In this document: positions 1 through 8,836 of the stretch, piece by piece
How the letters are laid out: each line of letters begins with the position of its first letter
Position numbering within the stretch: the stretch's first letter is position 1
NCBI GenBank assembly: GCA_944325105.1
Contig: CALUYW010000014.1
Span: 1 to 64,000, forward strand
Origin: Candidatus Gastranaerophilales bacterium
GTDB taxonomy: Bacteria; Cyanobacteriota; Vampirovibrionia; Gastranaerophilales; Gastranaerophilaceae
DNA: 64,000 bases
Direction of reading: 5' to 3'
The notes under the pieces: generated by a model
The model's input: the letters and a program-made list of their open reading frames with translations, nothing else
Told to the model about the DNA's origin: nothing
Database searches by the model: none
Position numbers and translations under genes: made by a program

Positions 1-1084
1 GCAGAACATTAATTGTCTTCTCCATCACAGCACCTGAGGAGCCACCTGCGCCGCTATATCTGTTCATACGATTGAGGGCATGAACACATCGTACAGAAAA
101 GGCATAATTGACTTCTTCAAAGTAAATATCTGGCACTCTTGCTCCTTGCCAAGCAAAAACTGTACTATTTGTACCATTTATATCTCTTCCCCATATAATA
201 TATGGATGACCAGAATTAAAAGTTGCACCATTTGCAAGCTCGGAACCGCACTTTGGAAAATAAGGGTCTTCAAGCGGTATTTCACCAAAATTTCCCGTCC
301 AAAAGTGTGCACACAGTTGCAAACCATTTGAATATCCTCCCTCAGGATATCTAACCCATGAACCAAAATATTTAGCAATTTTATTTAATGTTGCTGTTGA
401 TGGAAGCACATATGTACCGTATAAATTTTTGGCTTCATCTACAAGGTATCCACATATATTCACCGCCGCTTTTTGTTTACATGTAATTCTGCCACAACCA
501 CTGTAATTACTAGGCCCTTTAGTACAATTTACGTTAGGTAATTTATAGCAACAATCACTTGTGCTACATGTACTATCGGGAGACGTTATATTATTCCCTA
601 GGTTGGTATCTAAGTATGAAACATTTGTATTTGTTATGCATAAATCAGACTCATCGTCATTTCCTCTTATAGCTAAGAAATCTTTATTGCCTCTAGGGCA
701 CGAATTGTTCCCTGTACTACCTCCATTACTTCCTCCTCCACCACCACCGGCGCCGGTTATTGTTAATGTAACCTGATTAACACCAACTGGAACAGTCCAA
801 CTTGTATTATTAGTTATACTTATACTCTTATCAACATAAGTAGAACCTCCTCCACCTCCTGCTCCTCCCGAACCTTGAATAAATAATGTATTAATACCGA
901 CAGGAACATCAAATGTATAAGTACCCGGATTGGTATATATCTCTAACCCCTCTCTATTATCAGTCTGTACGGTAATATTATCTTTCATCCTCTTTGTTAT
1001 AACAGGAGCTAACGCCACCATAATAACCGATATCACAAGTACTGCAGTTAAAAGCTCTGCAAGTGTAAAAGCGTATCTTTTCAT
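1..1084 (-). CDS. Type IV prepilin-like surface protein (C-terminus beyond left edge)
   Basis: Read on the minus strand, an open frame of about 361 codons runs off the left edge. The N-terminus (MKRYAFTLAELLTAVLV) is a class III prepilin signal: a short basic leader, FTLAE with the conserved Glu, then a hydrophobic helix. It should be cut by a prepilin peptidase and anchored or assembled by a type IV pilus or pseudopilus machine. Two glycine-rich stretches follow at about residues 75-85 and 110-125, then a Cys-rich segment. Near the visible end lies an FSVRCV motif that resembles the end of Fibrobacter-type major paralogous domains found in surface proteins. I chose the second ATG because GAGG lies six bases upstream of it; an ATG four codons earlier is possible. 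The exact function is unknown. Confidence 0.75.
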   Translation of the reverse strand, partial: MKRYAFTLAELLTAVLVISVIMVALAPVITKRMKDNITVQTDNREGLEIYTNPGTYTFDVPVGINTLFIQGSGGAGGGGGSTYVDKSISITNNTSWTVPVGVNQVTLTITGAGGGGGGSNGGSTGNNSCPRGNKDFLAIRGNDDESDLCITNTNVSYLDTNLGNNITSPDSTCSTSDCCYKLPNVNCTKGPSNYSGCGRITCKQKAAVNICGYLVDEAKNLYGTYVLPSTATLNKIAKYFGSWVRYPEGGYSNGLQLCAHFWTGNFGEIPLEDPYFPKCGSELANGATFNSGHPYIIWGRDINGTNSTVFAWQGARVPDIYFEEVNYAFSVRCVHALNRMNRYSGAGGSSGAVMEKTINVL

Positions 1085-1205
1085 TTCCAGCCTCATTTTT
1101 TTTAATTAAAGTATAGAACATGTTTATTACTTTTGCAAATATTTTGTAGCATATTTATGGTTTAAAAAGTAACAAATACGCTCTATGCTAGTTTAAAAGG
1201 GTAAC

Positions 1206-1541
1206 ATGGAGTTATTAATGATTACCGAAAACAAAAAATTTATAGGGGAAAAAATCAAACAACAAAGAAAACGCTTAAAACTTACCCAGTTTGAACTTGC
1301 AGAAAGGGTAGGAATACATGAGAAACAACTTTCAAGAATTGAAGCCGGCCTGCATTACCCCTCGCTTGAAAATTTCATCAAAATACTTCGTGTACTTAAA
1401 ATCAACCTGTGTGAATTTGAAGAAAATAAAGAAATTAATCCCCTAAAAGATGACATATTTCAGCTTATTAACGAATCGAGCGACAACGAACTAAAGATTT
1501 ACAAAGACATAATCTTGAGCATAAAAAGAAATTTAATATAA
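1206..1541 (+). CDS. XRE-family helix-turn-helix regulator
   Basis: A 111-residue protein with an XRE/Cro-type HTH at about residues 13-70. The recognisable pattern is KQQRKRLKLTQFELAERVGI followed by an SRIEAG turn and a PSLENFIKILRVL helix. The C-terminal 40 residues are charged and may dimerise. An AAAAGGG Shine-Dalgarno precedes the ATG. It sits divergently from the prepilin-like gene and just upstream of the CapA/Mur-ligase operon, so it could regulate either one. The target is not visible in the sequence. Confidence 0.8.
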   Translation: MELLMITENKKFIGEKIKQQRKRLKLTQFELAERVGIHEKQLSRIEAGLHYPSLENFIKILRVLKINLCEFEENKEINPLKDDIFQLINESSDNELKIYKDIILSIKRNLI

Positions 1542-1584
1542 GAAAACGATTTTAAATAAATACAAACACTGTAGAATATGGCGT

Positions 1585-2631
1585 ATGAACGATAGTATAA
1601 AAATATCTTTTTACGGCGATTTTACACTTGGTGAAAATTATCAGGCAAAATATGATTTCAAAGAAAAAGTTAGCCTTTTAAGAACAAAAGGCTATGATTA
1701 TCTCTTTGAAAACGTAAAAAATATACTACAAAGCTCTGATTACAATATAGTCAATCTTGAAACACAAATAACAAATGTGCAATCTTCAAGTCTTGAAGGC
1801 AAAAAAGCAGTACTGCATTGGAATGACCCAAACATAGCGCCAAAAATATTAAAAAAATACAAAATAAGCGCTGTCTCGCTTGGCAACAACCATGGTTATG
1901 ACTTTGAGGATGCAGGTCTAAAGCAAACAATGCACTCTCTTAAAAGCGAAAATATTCCGTATTTTGGCGCCGGCATAAATGCAAAAGAGGCAATTTTACC
2001 GTACAAAAAAGAAATTGAAACAGGCAATAAAAAAATAAACCTATACATCTTTGGCGGCTATAAATACAGAGAGGATTACGATAAAGAGTTCGGATTCTAT
2101 GCAGCAAAAGATAAATCGGGCATAAATCTCTTAACACCAAAAAGAGTTGACCTGCTTATCAGAGAAATAAAAAATACTGACCCTTGCGCCTTTATTGTCG
2201 TATTCCCGCACTTTGGCTTTGATTTACAAAAGACTGTACCAATGCAAAAAGAAATGTCAAGAGGCTTTATAGACTCCGGCGCAGACATAATAATAGGCCA
2301 TGGACCGCATATGATTAACCAAATTGACTACTACAAGTCAAAACCAATAATTTACAGTCTTGGAAATTTTATATTCCCTGCCGACTTTAAAGGGAAGTGT
2401 TCTCCATATAACCTTATTGCAAGATTAAACTTTACTGAAACAGGATATGAGTTAAGGCTTTATCCTATATATATGGAAAACAATTCTAAAACACCTCAAA
2501 CAAGGTTAATAAAACAAGAAGAAATACAAAATGTTTTAGAACTTTTGCTTGAGGGTAATGAAGAACTAAAAAGTAAAATCAAACAAAATAAAGACGAACT
2601 TGGTATATATTTTCAACTTGAGACAAAATGA
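1585..2631 (+). CDS. CapA/PgsA-like metallophosphoesterase-fold protein
   Basis: A 348-residue protein of the bacterial CapA family, the poly-gamma-glutamate capsule synthesis accessory proteins with a calcineurin-like fold. Visible family motifs are SFYGDFTLGE near the N-terminus, SLGNNHGYDFEDAG at about residue 98, VVFPHFGFD, and GHGPHMINQ followed by YSLGNFIF. Classical CapA/PgsA has an N-terminal membrane anchor, and none is visible here. Its stop overlaps the next ATG by four bases, so it is translationally coupled to two Mur-ligase-like proteins. CapB/PgsB amide ligases are also Mur-ligase relatives, so a role in a gamma-linked peptide polymer or wall modification is plausible but unproven. 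No CapC-like membrane gene is present. Confidence 0.8.
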   Translation: MNDSIKISFYGDFTLGENYQAKYDFKEKVSLLRTKGYDYLFENVKNILQSSDYNIVNLETQITNVQSSSLEGKKAVLHWNDPNIAPKILKKYKISAVSLGNNHGYDFEDAGLKQTMHSLKSENIPYFGAGINAKEAILPYKKEIETGNKKINLYIFGGYKYREDYDKEFGFYAAKDKSGINLLTPKRVDLLIREIKNTDPCAFIVVFPHFGFDLQKTVPMQKEMSRGFIDSGADIIIGHGPHMINQIDYYKSKPIIYSLGNFIFPADFKGKCSPYNLIARLNFTETGYELRLYPIYMENNSKTPQTRLIKQEEIQNVLELLLEGNEELKSKIKQNKDELGIYFQLETK

Positions 2632-4040
2632 GAATAAAAGAAGTATTAGAAAAAGTAAACGGTTTTGCTCTTATCTTAAATGACGAAGATAAGTCTTATA
2701 AATTCTGCTCAAGCGCATGCTATGCAAAAAATCTTAACTGCGACTACATATACCTGCCAATTTTAGAAAATGGCGAAGAAATTTTTGAACAGATAAAAAC
2801 ACATCTCAACAACTTAAACTGCAAAGGGTTTTTTATAGATAAAAAAATACTTGATATACCCGAAAATCAGTACAATTACCACAAAATCATGAAAGAATTT
2901 TCTTCTAAAATCGAGGTAATTGTTCTTGTGAGAAACGTATTTAACAGTGCGCTTGCAATATGTGAAGAAAATATGAAAAACTTTTCCCCTGACATTATTA
3001 CGCTTGCAGGAAGTGAGGAAAAAGGTGTACTTGCAAGCATGCTATCCTACATATTGTCACACAAAGGACAAACCTATTCGTCCGTACCTTCAAGCGGGCC
3101 ATGGCAGAAATTTTTTGAACCGCTTTTATTAACCGATGAAAAGACAAAATACTGCATAGTAGATATCGACCCAAAAAGAAAGGGTATTACTCAACACGCA
3201 TCAAAAATTATTAAAAACAATACAATTATTTTCTCTAAAACATCAGCAAATTACACATCCGTATACACGGACATAGAAAACTATATCTATGAAATAACAA
3301 GCATTGCCGATTACCCTGAAAATGTAAAAAATATATTTACATATGATGAAAACGAACTTATTAATGAAAACATCAGCACAAGCAAAAAATTAAACATAAT
3401 TTACGAATCAAAAATAAAAACGAAAATTAAAAAACAAAATTTCTCACAAAAAAAGTACCTTGAAATAGAATATGATAATTTAAAATTAGAAACACAAAAT
3501 TACTCATATTTTATCCCAAGGTGCAGCGTAATAAGCGCGCTTTGCGCTAAAAGCTTAAAAATTGACAATAAAATAATCGAAAAATGCTTTAAAAACTTTA
3601 AAGACATCTCATCTTTATATGTTGAAAACAAGCTTGAAAACAATAACTATAGCGTATTGAGCACAAGTGAACACACACATTACTCAATTAAAAAAAGTAT
3701 TTTTACATTTTGCAAAAAGTATAAAAATTTTAAAAAAATACTTGTGCTTTCAAGAATAACAGGGCTAAAAGAATGTGACAAACAACTGCATAACGACATA
3801 ATCAAGCAAGCTGCAAAAGAAAATTTTGACACCGCGGTTCTCATCGACATGTCAGAATATGGCGCATATTACAGAAAATTCGACAAGTTTACGCATATAA
3901 AGAAAATCTCTTCCAAAAACAACAAGCTCGACGAACGCGAGCTTATGGATATAGGAATATTTTTAAAAGGAAAAATTGACACTAACACTGCCATACTTGT
4001 GTGTACAAATCCAACACTTAATCTGGAGTTCTTATTTTAA
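2628..4040 (+). CDS. Mur-ligase-like protein with a degenerate P-loop
   Basis: A 470-residue protein lying between a CapA-like protein and a clear Mur ligase, with four-base and one-base overlaps. Its layout parallels the downstream ligase: an N-terminal domain of about 120 residues, a strand-turn-helix where the ATP loop would be, then central and C-terminal alpha/beta regions. Where a GTxGKT/S P-loop is expected (about residues 126-137) it reads LAGSEEKGVLAS, without the GKT/S signature. I infer a Mur-ligase pseudoenzyme or regulatory partner of the next gene. Sequence similarity alone is weak, so the family call rests partly on context. Confidence 0.5.
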   Translation: MRIKEVLEKVNGFALILNDEDKSYKFCSSACYAKNLNCDYIYLPILENGEEIFEQIKTHLNNLNCKGFFIDKKILDIPENQYNYHKIMKEFSSKIEVIVLVRNVFNSALAICEENMKNFSPDIITLAGSEEKGVLASMLSYILSHKGQTYSSVPSSGPWQKFFEPLLLTDEKTKYCIVDIDPKRKGITQHASKIIKNNTIIFSKTSANYTSVYTDIENYIYEITSIADYPENVKNIFTYDENELINENISTSKKLNIIYESKIKTKIKKQNFSQKKYLEIEYDNLKLETQNYSYFIPRCSVISALCAKSLKIDNKIIEKCFKNFKDISSLYVENKLENNNYSVLSTSEHTHYSIKKSIFTFCKKYKNFKKILVLSRITGLKECDKQLHNDIIKQAAKENFDTAVLIDMSEYGAYYRKFDKFTHIKKISSKNNKLDERELMDIGIFLKGKIDTNTAILVCTNPTLNLEFLF

Positions 4041-5506
4041 TGAAATACAGCTTAAAAGAAATTTTATCAAATACTTCTTCCTATCTTTTTTATAAAAGAG
4101 GCAATGAAATGTGGGATAAAACATACAGACCCACAATACTTTTAAGCGAAATAAAACCTGACTCGGATATGATTTATTTACCGTTTTACTCGGTAATAAA
4201 CAATGTTCCCACCGAGACCTTTAGCGACATAGAAAGCGCAATAATTAAGGGCGCAAGAGCTTTTGCATTTGACGAAGAATACTTAAGAAAAGAGCGCTTT
4301 CAAAAAATGCTCTACAATATACTAAATAAATATCAAGACGGAATTGACTTTGTAATAATGACACGAAACTGTCTGAAAGCAATGATGGAGCTTGCTCAAT
4401 ATACAAGAGCCAAAAAGTTTTCCAAGGATTTAAAAGTAATTTGCGTAACAGGCTCAATAGGTAAAACCTCAACAACCGAGATGGTATACAGTGTATTTAA
4501 GCAAAAACACAAAATATACCGCGGAGAACCTATGGTAAATTTGAGGCTGAGAATAAATCACAAGTTACTTGAAGCAGACTCGGACTGTGAATATTTACTT
4601 TTTGAGTGCTCAGGGGCAATAAAAGGGTATTTAAAAAACTTCTCCGAACTTTTAATGCCGGATGGCATGATACTTAGTAAGGTTGGAACGGAAAATTTAG
4701 GAAAATACGGAAGCATACAAAACATAGCGGATGAAAAATGTTCTCTTATGACTTGTATGGGAGAAAATGGGATTGCCGTGCTAAACGATAGCAGCGAAAT
4801 AAGAAACGCGGCAGAAAATTATTCCTGCAAAAAAATATTCTCAAAAGAAGGAAATTATAAACTTATTAAGACAGATAATACCGGCTCAAAGTTTGTTTAT
4901 AAAGGTGAAGAATACACTCTCAGTGTTGTTGGAGAACACCAGATTAATAACGCTATCAAAGTTATTGAGCTGGCGCAAAGTTTCAATATAGACAAAGAAT
5001 CCATAAAAAAAGGGTTGTTTGAATTCCACTCCGTAGGAAGCAGGTGGATAAGAGACAAATACAAAGAAGCAACGGTTATAACCGATGCCCCCAACAACCC
5101 AAGCTACGAAACAATAGTATCTTGTGTAAACACTTTTTTAAACATATACAAAGACTATCCGCAAAAAAGAGTTATGATAAGCGGTATAAGAGAGCTTGGA
5201 ACTTACGAAAAGGAAGTTCATTTGAATCTTGCAAAATATCTGTGTGAATTACCGATAGATGAATTAATATGCGTTGAAAAAGAAGCAAAGACAGTATATG
5301 ACTACATCAAAGCAAACTCTGAACGCATTAAAGTTGTGTATTTTGATAAACCAAAAAATCTTGATGAAAATGACCCTTTTGTAAAATATATAATCGATAC
5401 AATAGATACAAAACAGGCACTGCTTATAAAAGGTCAAGGTATCGACCCGATTGTAATGTATGAAAAAGTAAGGCTTGTTTTAAACAGGATACTCAAAGGA
5501 GAATAA
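4040..5506 (+). CDS. Mur ligase family protein (MurF/CapB-like)
   Basis: A 488-residue ATP-dependent amide ligase of the Mur superfamily. The P-loop VTGSIGKTSTTEM (about residues 136-148) is intact. A central domain carrying the LFECSG acidic segment follows, then a C-terminal ligase domain with TDAPNNPSYETI at about residue 347 and a final KGQGIDP segment. It differs from the housekeeping MurF at 27.6-28.9 kb and is the third gene of the CapA operon. Likely substrates are an amino-acid or peptide polymer rather than UDP-MurNAc-tripeptide; this is inferred from the CapA neighbour. The stop is one base from the end of the convergent protease gene. Confidence 0.75.
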   Translation: MKYSLKEILSNTSSYLFYKRGNEMWDKTYRPTILLSEIKPDSDMIYLPFYSVINNVPTETFSDIESAIIKGARAFAFDEEYLRKERFQKMLYNILNKYQDGIDFVIMTRNCLKAMMELAQYTRAKKFSKDLKVICVTGSIGKTSTTEMVYSVFKQKHKIYRGEPMVNLRLRINHKLLEADSDCEYLLFECSGAIKGYLKNFSELLMPDGMILSKVGTENLGKYGSIQNIADEKCSLMTCMGENGIAVLNDSSEIRNAAENYSCKKIFSKEGNYKLIKTDNTGSKFVYKGEEYTLSVVGEHQINNAIKVIELAQSFNIDKESIKKGLFEFHSVGSRWIRDKYKEATVITDAPNNPSYETIVSCVNTFLNIYKDYPQKRVMISGIRELGTYEKEVHLNLAKYLCELPIDELICVEKEAKTVYDYIKANSERIKVVYFDKPKNLDENDPFVKYIIDTIDTKQALLIKGQGIDPIVMYEKVRLVLNRILKGE

Positions 5507-5507
5507 T

Positions 5508-6203
5508 CTAGTATTTTTTGGTATTTTTCGCAAGAGTTATAAACTCTTTTGCATAATTAACAGGCACAGCAAAGCCTATACCTATGTTTGAGCGGTTATT
5601 ATCGGGGTTGTATATCGACTGATTAATACCTATTACCTCTCCGTCAAGATTTAGCAAGGGCCCACCTGAGCACCCGGGATTAATTGCGGCGTCAGTTTGA
5701 ATTTTTTTCCTGTCATAGTCAATTCTTGAAATAATTCCCGTAGTCAAAGTACCTCTAAAGCCGAAGGGATTACCTATGGCAAGCACTCTTTGTCCGACTT
5801 TTACGGTTTCTGAGTCTCCAAGCCTTATAACAGGAAGCTTCTCCTTGGGCAAAATTTTAATAAGCGCTAAATCGTTTTTATCCTTTAATATCGCAAGGAC
5901 ACTGGCTTTATAAGTCTTACCGCTTTGTGTTGTTACTTCAATATTTTTTGATTTATTGATTACATGAGAACTCGTAAGGATAATACCTGACGGGTCTATA
6001 ACACACCCTGTACCTGATGAAATCCCTTGGTCTAAATCCGCATCAATTGCAACAATTGAGGGGGTAATCCTCTCATAAACACTTATACTAGCGCTCTCAT
6101 CGCTTGAGCGTGCTGCATTTGAAGCAAAAACTTCGTTGTTAACATTACTTAACATAACTAAAATAAGGGGCAATATTAGTGCAAAAAATGTTTTTTTAAA
6201 CAT
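5508..6203 (-). CDS. Secreted trypsin-like serine protease (HtrA/Deg protease domain, no PDZ)
   Basis: A 231-residue protein with an N-terminal hydrophobic signal segment (residues 5-20, after MFKK) and a Deg/HtrA-type chymotrypsin-fold domain. The catalytic triad is visible: His80 in TSSHVIN, Asp111 in KNDLALIKI, and Ser179 in NPGCSGGPL. Conserved GNPFGF and GIGFAVP segments are also present. The protein ends right after the protease domain, so the PDZ domains of DegP/DegS-type proteins are absent. It probably acts in the periplasm or at the envelope in protein quality control or processing. It is transcribed toward the CapA operon and ends two bases after it. Confidence 0.9.
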   Translation of the reverse strand: MFKKTFFALILPLILVMLSNVNNEVFASNAARSSDESASISVYERITPSIVAIDADLDQGISSGTGCVIDPSGIILTSSHVINKSKNIEVTTQSGKTYKASVLAILKDKNDLALIKILPKEKLPVIRLGDSETVKVGQRVLAIGNPFGFRGTLTTGIISRIDYDRKKIQTDAAINPGCSGGPLLNLDGEVIGINQSIYNPDNNRSNIGIGFAVPVNYAKEFITLAKNTKKY

Positions 6204-6266
6204 GTAACCACTCCAATGTTGTTTATAGGGATAATAAAAATTTAAATTAGGAAGTTTATTTTTTCA

Positions 6267-6295
6267 TTGCCCAAAGTGCTAGGTTATGATACAAT
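6267..6295 (+). promoter_or_regulatory. Predicted sigma-70-type promoter for the ycf23-like gene
   Basis: TTGCCC (6267-6272) and TACAAT (6290-6295) are separated by 17 bases, with the start codon about 30 bases downstream. It lies in the divergent gap between the protease gene and the Ycf23-like gene. Confidence 0.55.
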
Positions 6296-6323
6296 TCTTG
6301 TGAATTTTAGGAAAGGAAGTAAC

Positions 6324-7115
6324 ATGAGAAGTATTGAAGTTTTCAAAAGACACTTAAGAGAAAAAAGAGCAATTAAAATTATTTCCGGCATAGATAATTA
6401 CAATCTTGATTCTGTCAAAAAAGTTGTAAGTGCTGCTCAAATGGGTCTTGCCAGCGCAGTTGACGTTGCTTGTGATAAAGAAGTTTTTGATGTTGCAGCA
6501 AAAAATACAACACTGCCTATTTTTGTTTCATCAATTCATCCCTTTAAACTTGCTCAAGCTGTTAAATGGGGTGCTGATGCAATAGAAATCGGCAACTTTG
6601 ATGCTTTATACAAAAAAGGTCAAACATTCAGTGCTGATGAAGTATATGAAATCACGCTTGAAACAATGAGCCTTGTCGAAGGCAAAGATATTTTCATTTG
6701 CGTTACAACCCCCGGTAATATTGACATTAAGGAACAAATCGAACTTGCAAAAAATCTTGAACTGCTTGGTGTAGACCTTATTCAAACTGAAGGTATGAAA
6801 CCTCAAGGTTTAAAAACAGTAGGCGCTAAAGCACTTCTTGAAACAGCCCAAGCAACCATCGGCAACACTCTTGAGCTTTCACGCCACGTTTCAATCCCTG
6901 TAATGAGCGCTTCAGGTATCAGTGCACAAACAACACCTCTCGCTTTTGCTGCAGGTGCTTCGGCAGTTGGCGTAGGTTCAGCAGTAAACAAACTTGATAC
7001 TCAAATTGAAATGGTTGCAACGATAAGAAACATCGTAGCTTCTGTAGCATACAGAAATTCAATCAACAAAGAAATTCCAAGAAACCAAAAAGAACTTGAA
7101 CTGTTCAGCAAATAG
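6324..7115 (+). CDS. ycf23: Ycf23/DUF561 family TIM-barrel-like protein
   Basis: A 263-residue protein matching the Ycf23 (DUF561) family of Cyanobacteria and plastids. Recognisable parts are KRHLREKRAIKIISGIDNYN at the N-terminus, the ADAIEIGNFDALY and LLGVDLIQTEGM strands, and a SAASGIS-like turn (MSASGIS) followed by a Gly/Ala-rich AGASAVGVGSAVNKL phosphate-binding-like loop. The pattern suggests a TIM barrel related to phosphate-binding enzymes. The biochemical role is not established. The ATG at 6324 has GGAAGT upstream and matches the usual N-terminus. A strong terminator follows. This gene is the best taxonomic marker in the window. Confidence 0.85.
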   Translation: MRSIEVFKRHLREKRAIKIISGIDNYNLDSVKKVVSAAQMGLASAVDVACDKEVFDVAAKNTTLPIFVSSIHPFKLAQAVKWGADAIEIGNFDALYKKGQTFSADEVYEITLETMSLVEGKDIFICVTTPGNIDIKEQIELAKNLELLGVDLIQTEGMKPQGLKTVGAKALLETAQATIGNTLELSRHVSIPVMSASGISAQTTPLAFAAGASAVGVGSAVNKLDTQIEMVATIRNIVASVAYRNSINKEIPRNQKELELFSK

Positions 7116-7136
7116 TTTAAGATACAAAAATTTTAA

Positions 7137-7161
7137 AGCCGCTCAAATGAGCGGCTTTTTT
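7137..7161. terminator. Bidirectional intrinsic terminator
   Basis: Stem AGCCGCTC/GAGCGGCT with a four-base AAAT loop, followed by a T run on the plus strand and a matching run of A on the other side. It lies between the convergent ycf23-like and GT2-like genes and can serve both. Confidence 0.85.
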
Positions 7162-7166
7162 AATAC

Positions 7167-8741
7167 CTATTCTTGGTCAATCTTTTTTGCCATATTATCA
7201 ATTATATTTTTCAATTCACAATTAAGATAATTTGGGCAACTGTTCCAAATAAGCGTCTGCGCAAGAGAATTTTCATCCGGAGAGGATGCTCTGCACTCAC
7301 CTTTTAGAACATCAACCGTACCGTCCGGCACTGAACAAAAATTACCGCAAGTTTGGCAAATCTTTAGTGTTAGTCCTTTTGATTTTATTTTTTTAGTAAT
7401 ATCCAACATGGCATCATACATTCTTATAAAAGAATCAGACGCGACATGTCTTTTGCCACAGTCAAAAACAACTTTTCTCATACCATCTTCGGACACAAGT
7501 GTAAGTTTACATAGAGTATCTCTTTTACCATCAAAAACTATTGCATTAACTGTAGCTGAGTTTACATTTTCATCTTCATGAATTTTATTCTCAATCCAAA
7601 CAAGGGAGATTTTTTTCATAAATATTTTTGCTCTTTGCCAAAATATACAAGCCGGATAAAAAGATATATAAAGTCTTTCTTTTAAATTAAGCTTTGCAGC
7701 AAATGTTCCTAATATAAAGTTTAGAATCAAGAGCAGACCAAGATGCAGCGTAAACTTAAATTCAAAAGACGTATAATATCTAAAAGCACAGAAAAACAGT
7801 GCGCAGTATGATATCATAACACCCAGAGTATCAGGTTTTAAAATATAAAATACAAACTCCTTAAACGTCCACGGCTTTGAAAAAGATTTTGAAAAATAAT
7901 ACTTAAACATATTCAATCTTTGCATTATAGAGGGGGTTGAAGCATCATAGTTTTCAACATCAACAACCGTAGATATAAAAGGTGAAAATGTAGGGTAAAT
8001 CGAGTTTGAAGCAAGAAAAAGCGAAAACTTAAGTTCATCGTTTTTTGTTTCAAAACAAACTCTCCCCGTTTTCTCAAGTATGTCGGAACTTATAACACAG
8101 TTTTGACCATCAATTAAAACAGGCAGTTCAAACATGGTGCGTACAATGTTTTGCACCTTGTTTTGGTATTTCAAATAAGAGCGTAAAACCTGACACTTCA
8201 GCTGCTTAAGAAACTCGCGGCTTGAAGAAACAACACTCAACTTACCTGTAAGAACACAGGATTTTTGAACAGATTTGTTAACAGATGAAAGATAATTTTC
8301 ATCAACCATTCTATCGGCGCCCAAAAACACAAATGCACTAAATTTACCCTCGGAGACAATTTTTTCAACAAAAAGTGAAACAGCCTTGTCTTTTGAAAAA
8401 TATTCAGGGTTTTCAATTATATGAACACTTGCACCATAAACAAACTCAGGAATTGAAACATTTTCTTTATCCCTTTTAAAAATCACATGGACTTCATAAT
8501 TTTGCCTTGGAAAAGTCTGATTGTCCAAAACTTTCAACAAATCATACAAATGCCTGTTTGTAGAATCAGCCCAAATAATCACACACAGACTGTTAAGGCT
8601 TGAACTCGACTCAAGAAGTGCTTTATTTTCCGATACAAAATCCCTGGCACTAAACGCCTTTATATTAAGAGTAAGGGTGTATATAGAATAAATAATAATA
8701 TATATAAATAATGAAAATAAAATTAAATTTATTATCAGCAT
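7167..8741 (-). CDS. GT2-like membrane glycosyltransferase-related protein with a Cys-rich C-terminus
   Basis: A 524-residue protein. An N-terminal transmembrane helix (residues 3-25) is followed by a nucleotide-sugar-transferase-like domain with an LCVIIWADSTNRHLYDLLKVL start and an AFVFLGADRMVDENYL segment in the place of the DxD region. Two or three hydrophobic segments follow at about residues 315-365. This resembles processive GT2 membrane enzymes but lacks an obvious QxxRW motif. The last 80 residues contain a Cys cluster (CQTCGNFC, a later GEC and CPNYLNC) that could bind metal. Substrate and product are unknown. No clear ribosome-binding site precedes the ATG. Confidence 0.55.
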   Translation of the reverse strand: MLIINLILFSLFIYIIIYSIYTLTLNIKAFSARDFVSENKALLESSSSLNSLCVIIWADSTNRHLYDLLKVLDNQTFPRQNYEVHVIFKRDKENVSIPEFVYGASVHIIENPEYFSKDKAVSLFVEKIVSEGKFSAFVFLGADRMVDENYLSSVNKSVQKSCVLTGKLSVVSSSREFLKQLKCQVLRSYLKYQNKVQNIVRTMFELPVLIDGQNCVISSDILEKTGRVCFETKNDELKFSLFLASNSIYPTFSPFISTVVDVENYDASTPSIMQRLNMFKYYFSKSFSKPWTFKEFVFYILKPDTLGVMISYCALFFCAFRYYTSFEFKFTLHLGLLLILNFILGTFAAKLNLKERLYISFYPACIFWQRAKIFMKKISLVWIENKIHEDENVNSATVNAIVFDGKRDTLCKLTLVSEDGMRKVVFDCGKRHVASDSFIRMYDAMLDITKKIKSKGLTLKICQTCGNFCSVPDGTVDVLKGECRASSPDENSLAQTLIWNSCPNYLNCELKNIIDNMAKKIDQE

Positions 8742-8757
8742 TGCTACATTCTATATA

Positions 8758-8795
8758 AAAATATTGTAAAAATCTAGCTTTTTTTACAATATTTT
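8758..8795. promoter_or_regulatory. Perfect 15-bp inverted repeat in a divergent promoter region
   Basis: AAAATATTGTAAAAA (8758-8772) is perfectly repeated in inverse orientation at 8781-8795 with an eight-base spacer. It abuts an extended -10 (TGCGATAAT, 8795-8803) in front of ilvE and lies between ilvE and the divergent GT2-like gene. Because no gene ends here it is more likely an operator than a terminator. Confidence 0.55.
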
Positions 8796-8836
8796 GCGAT
8801 AATTAACTGGTACACAGATAAATTTTGGAGGAACAA

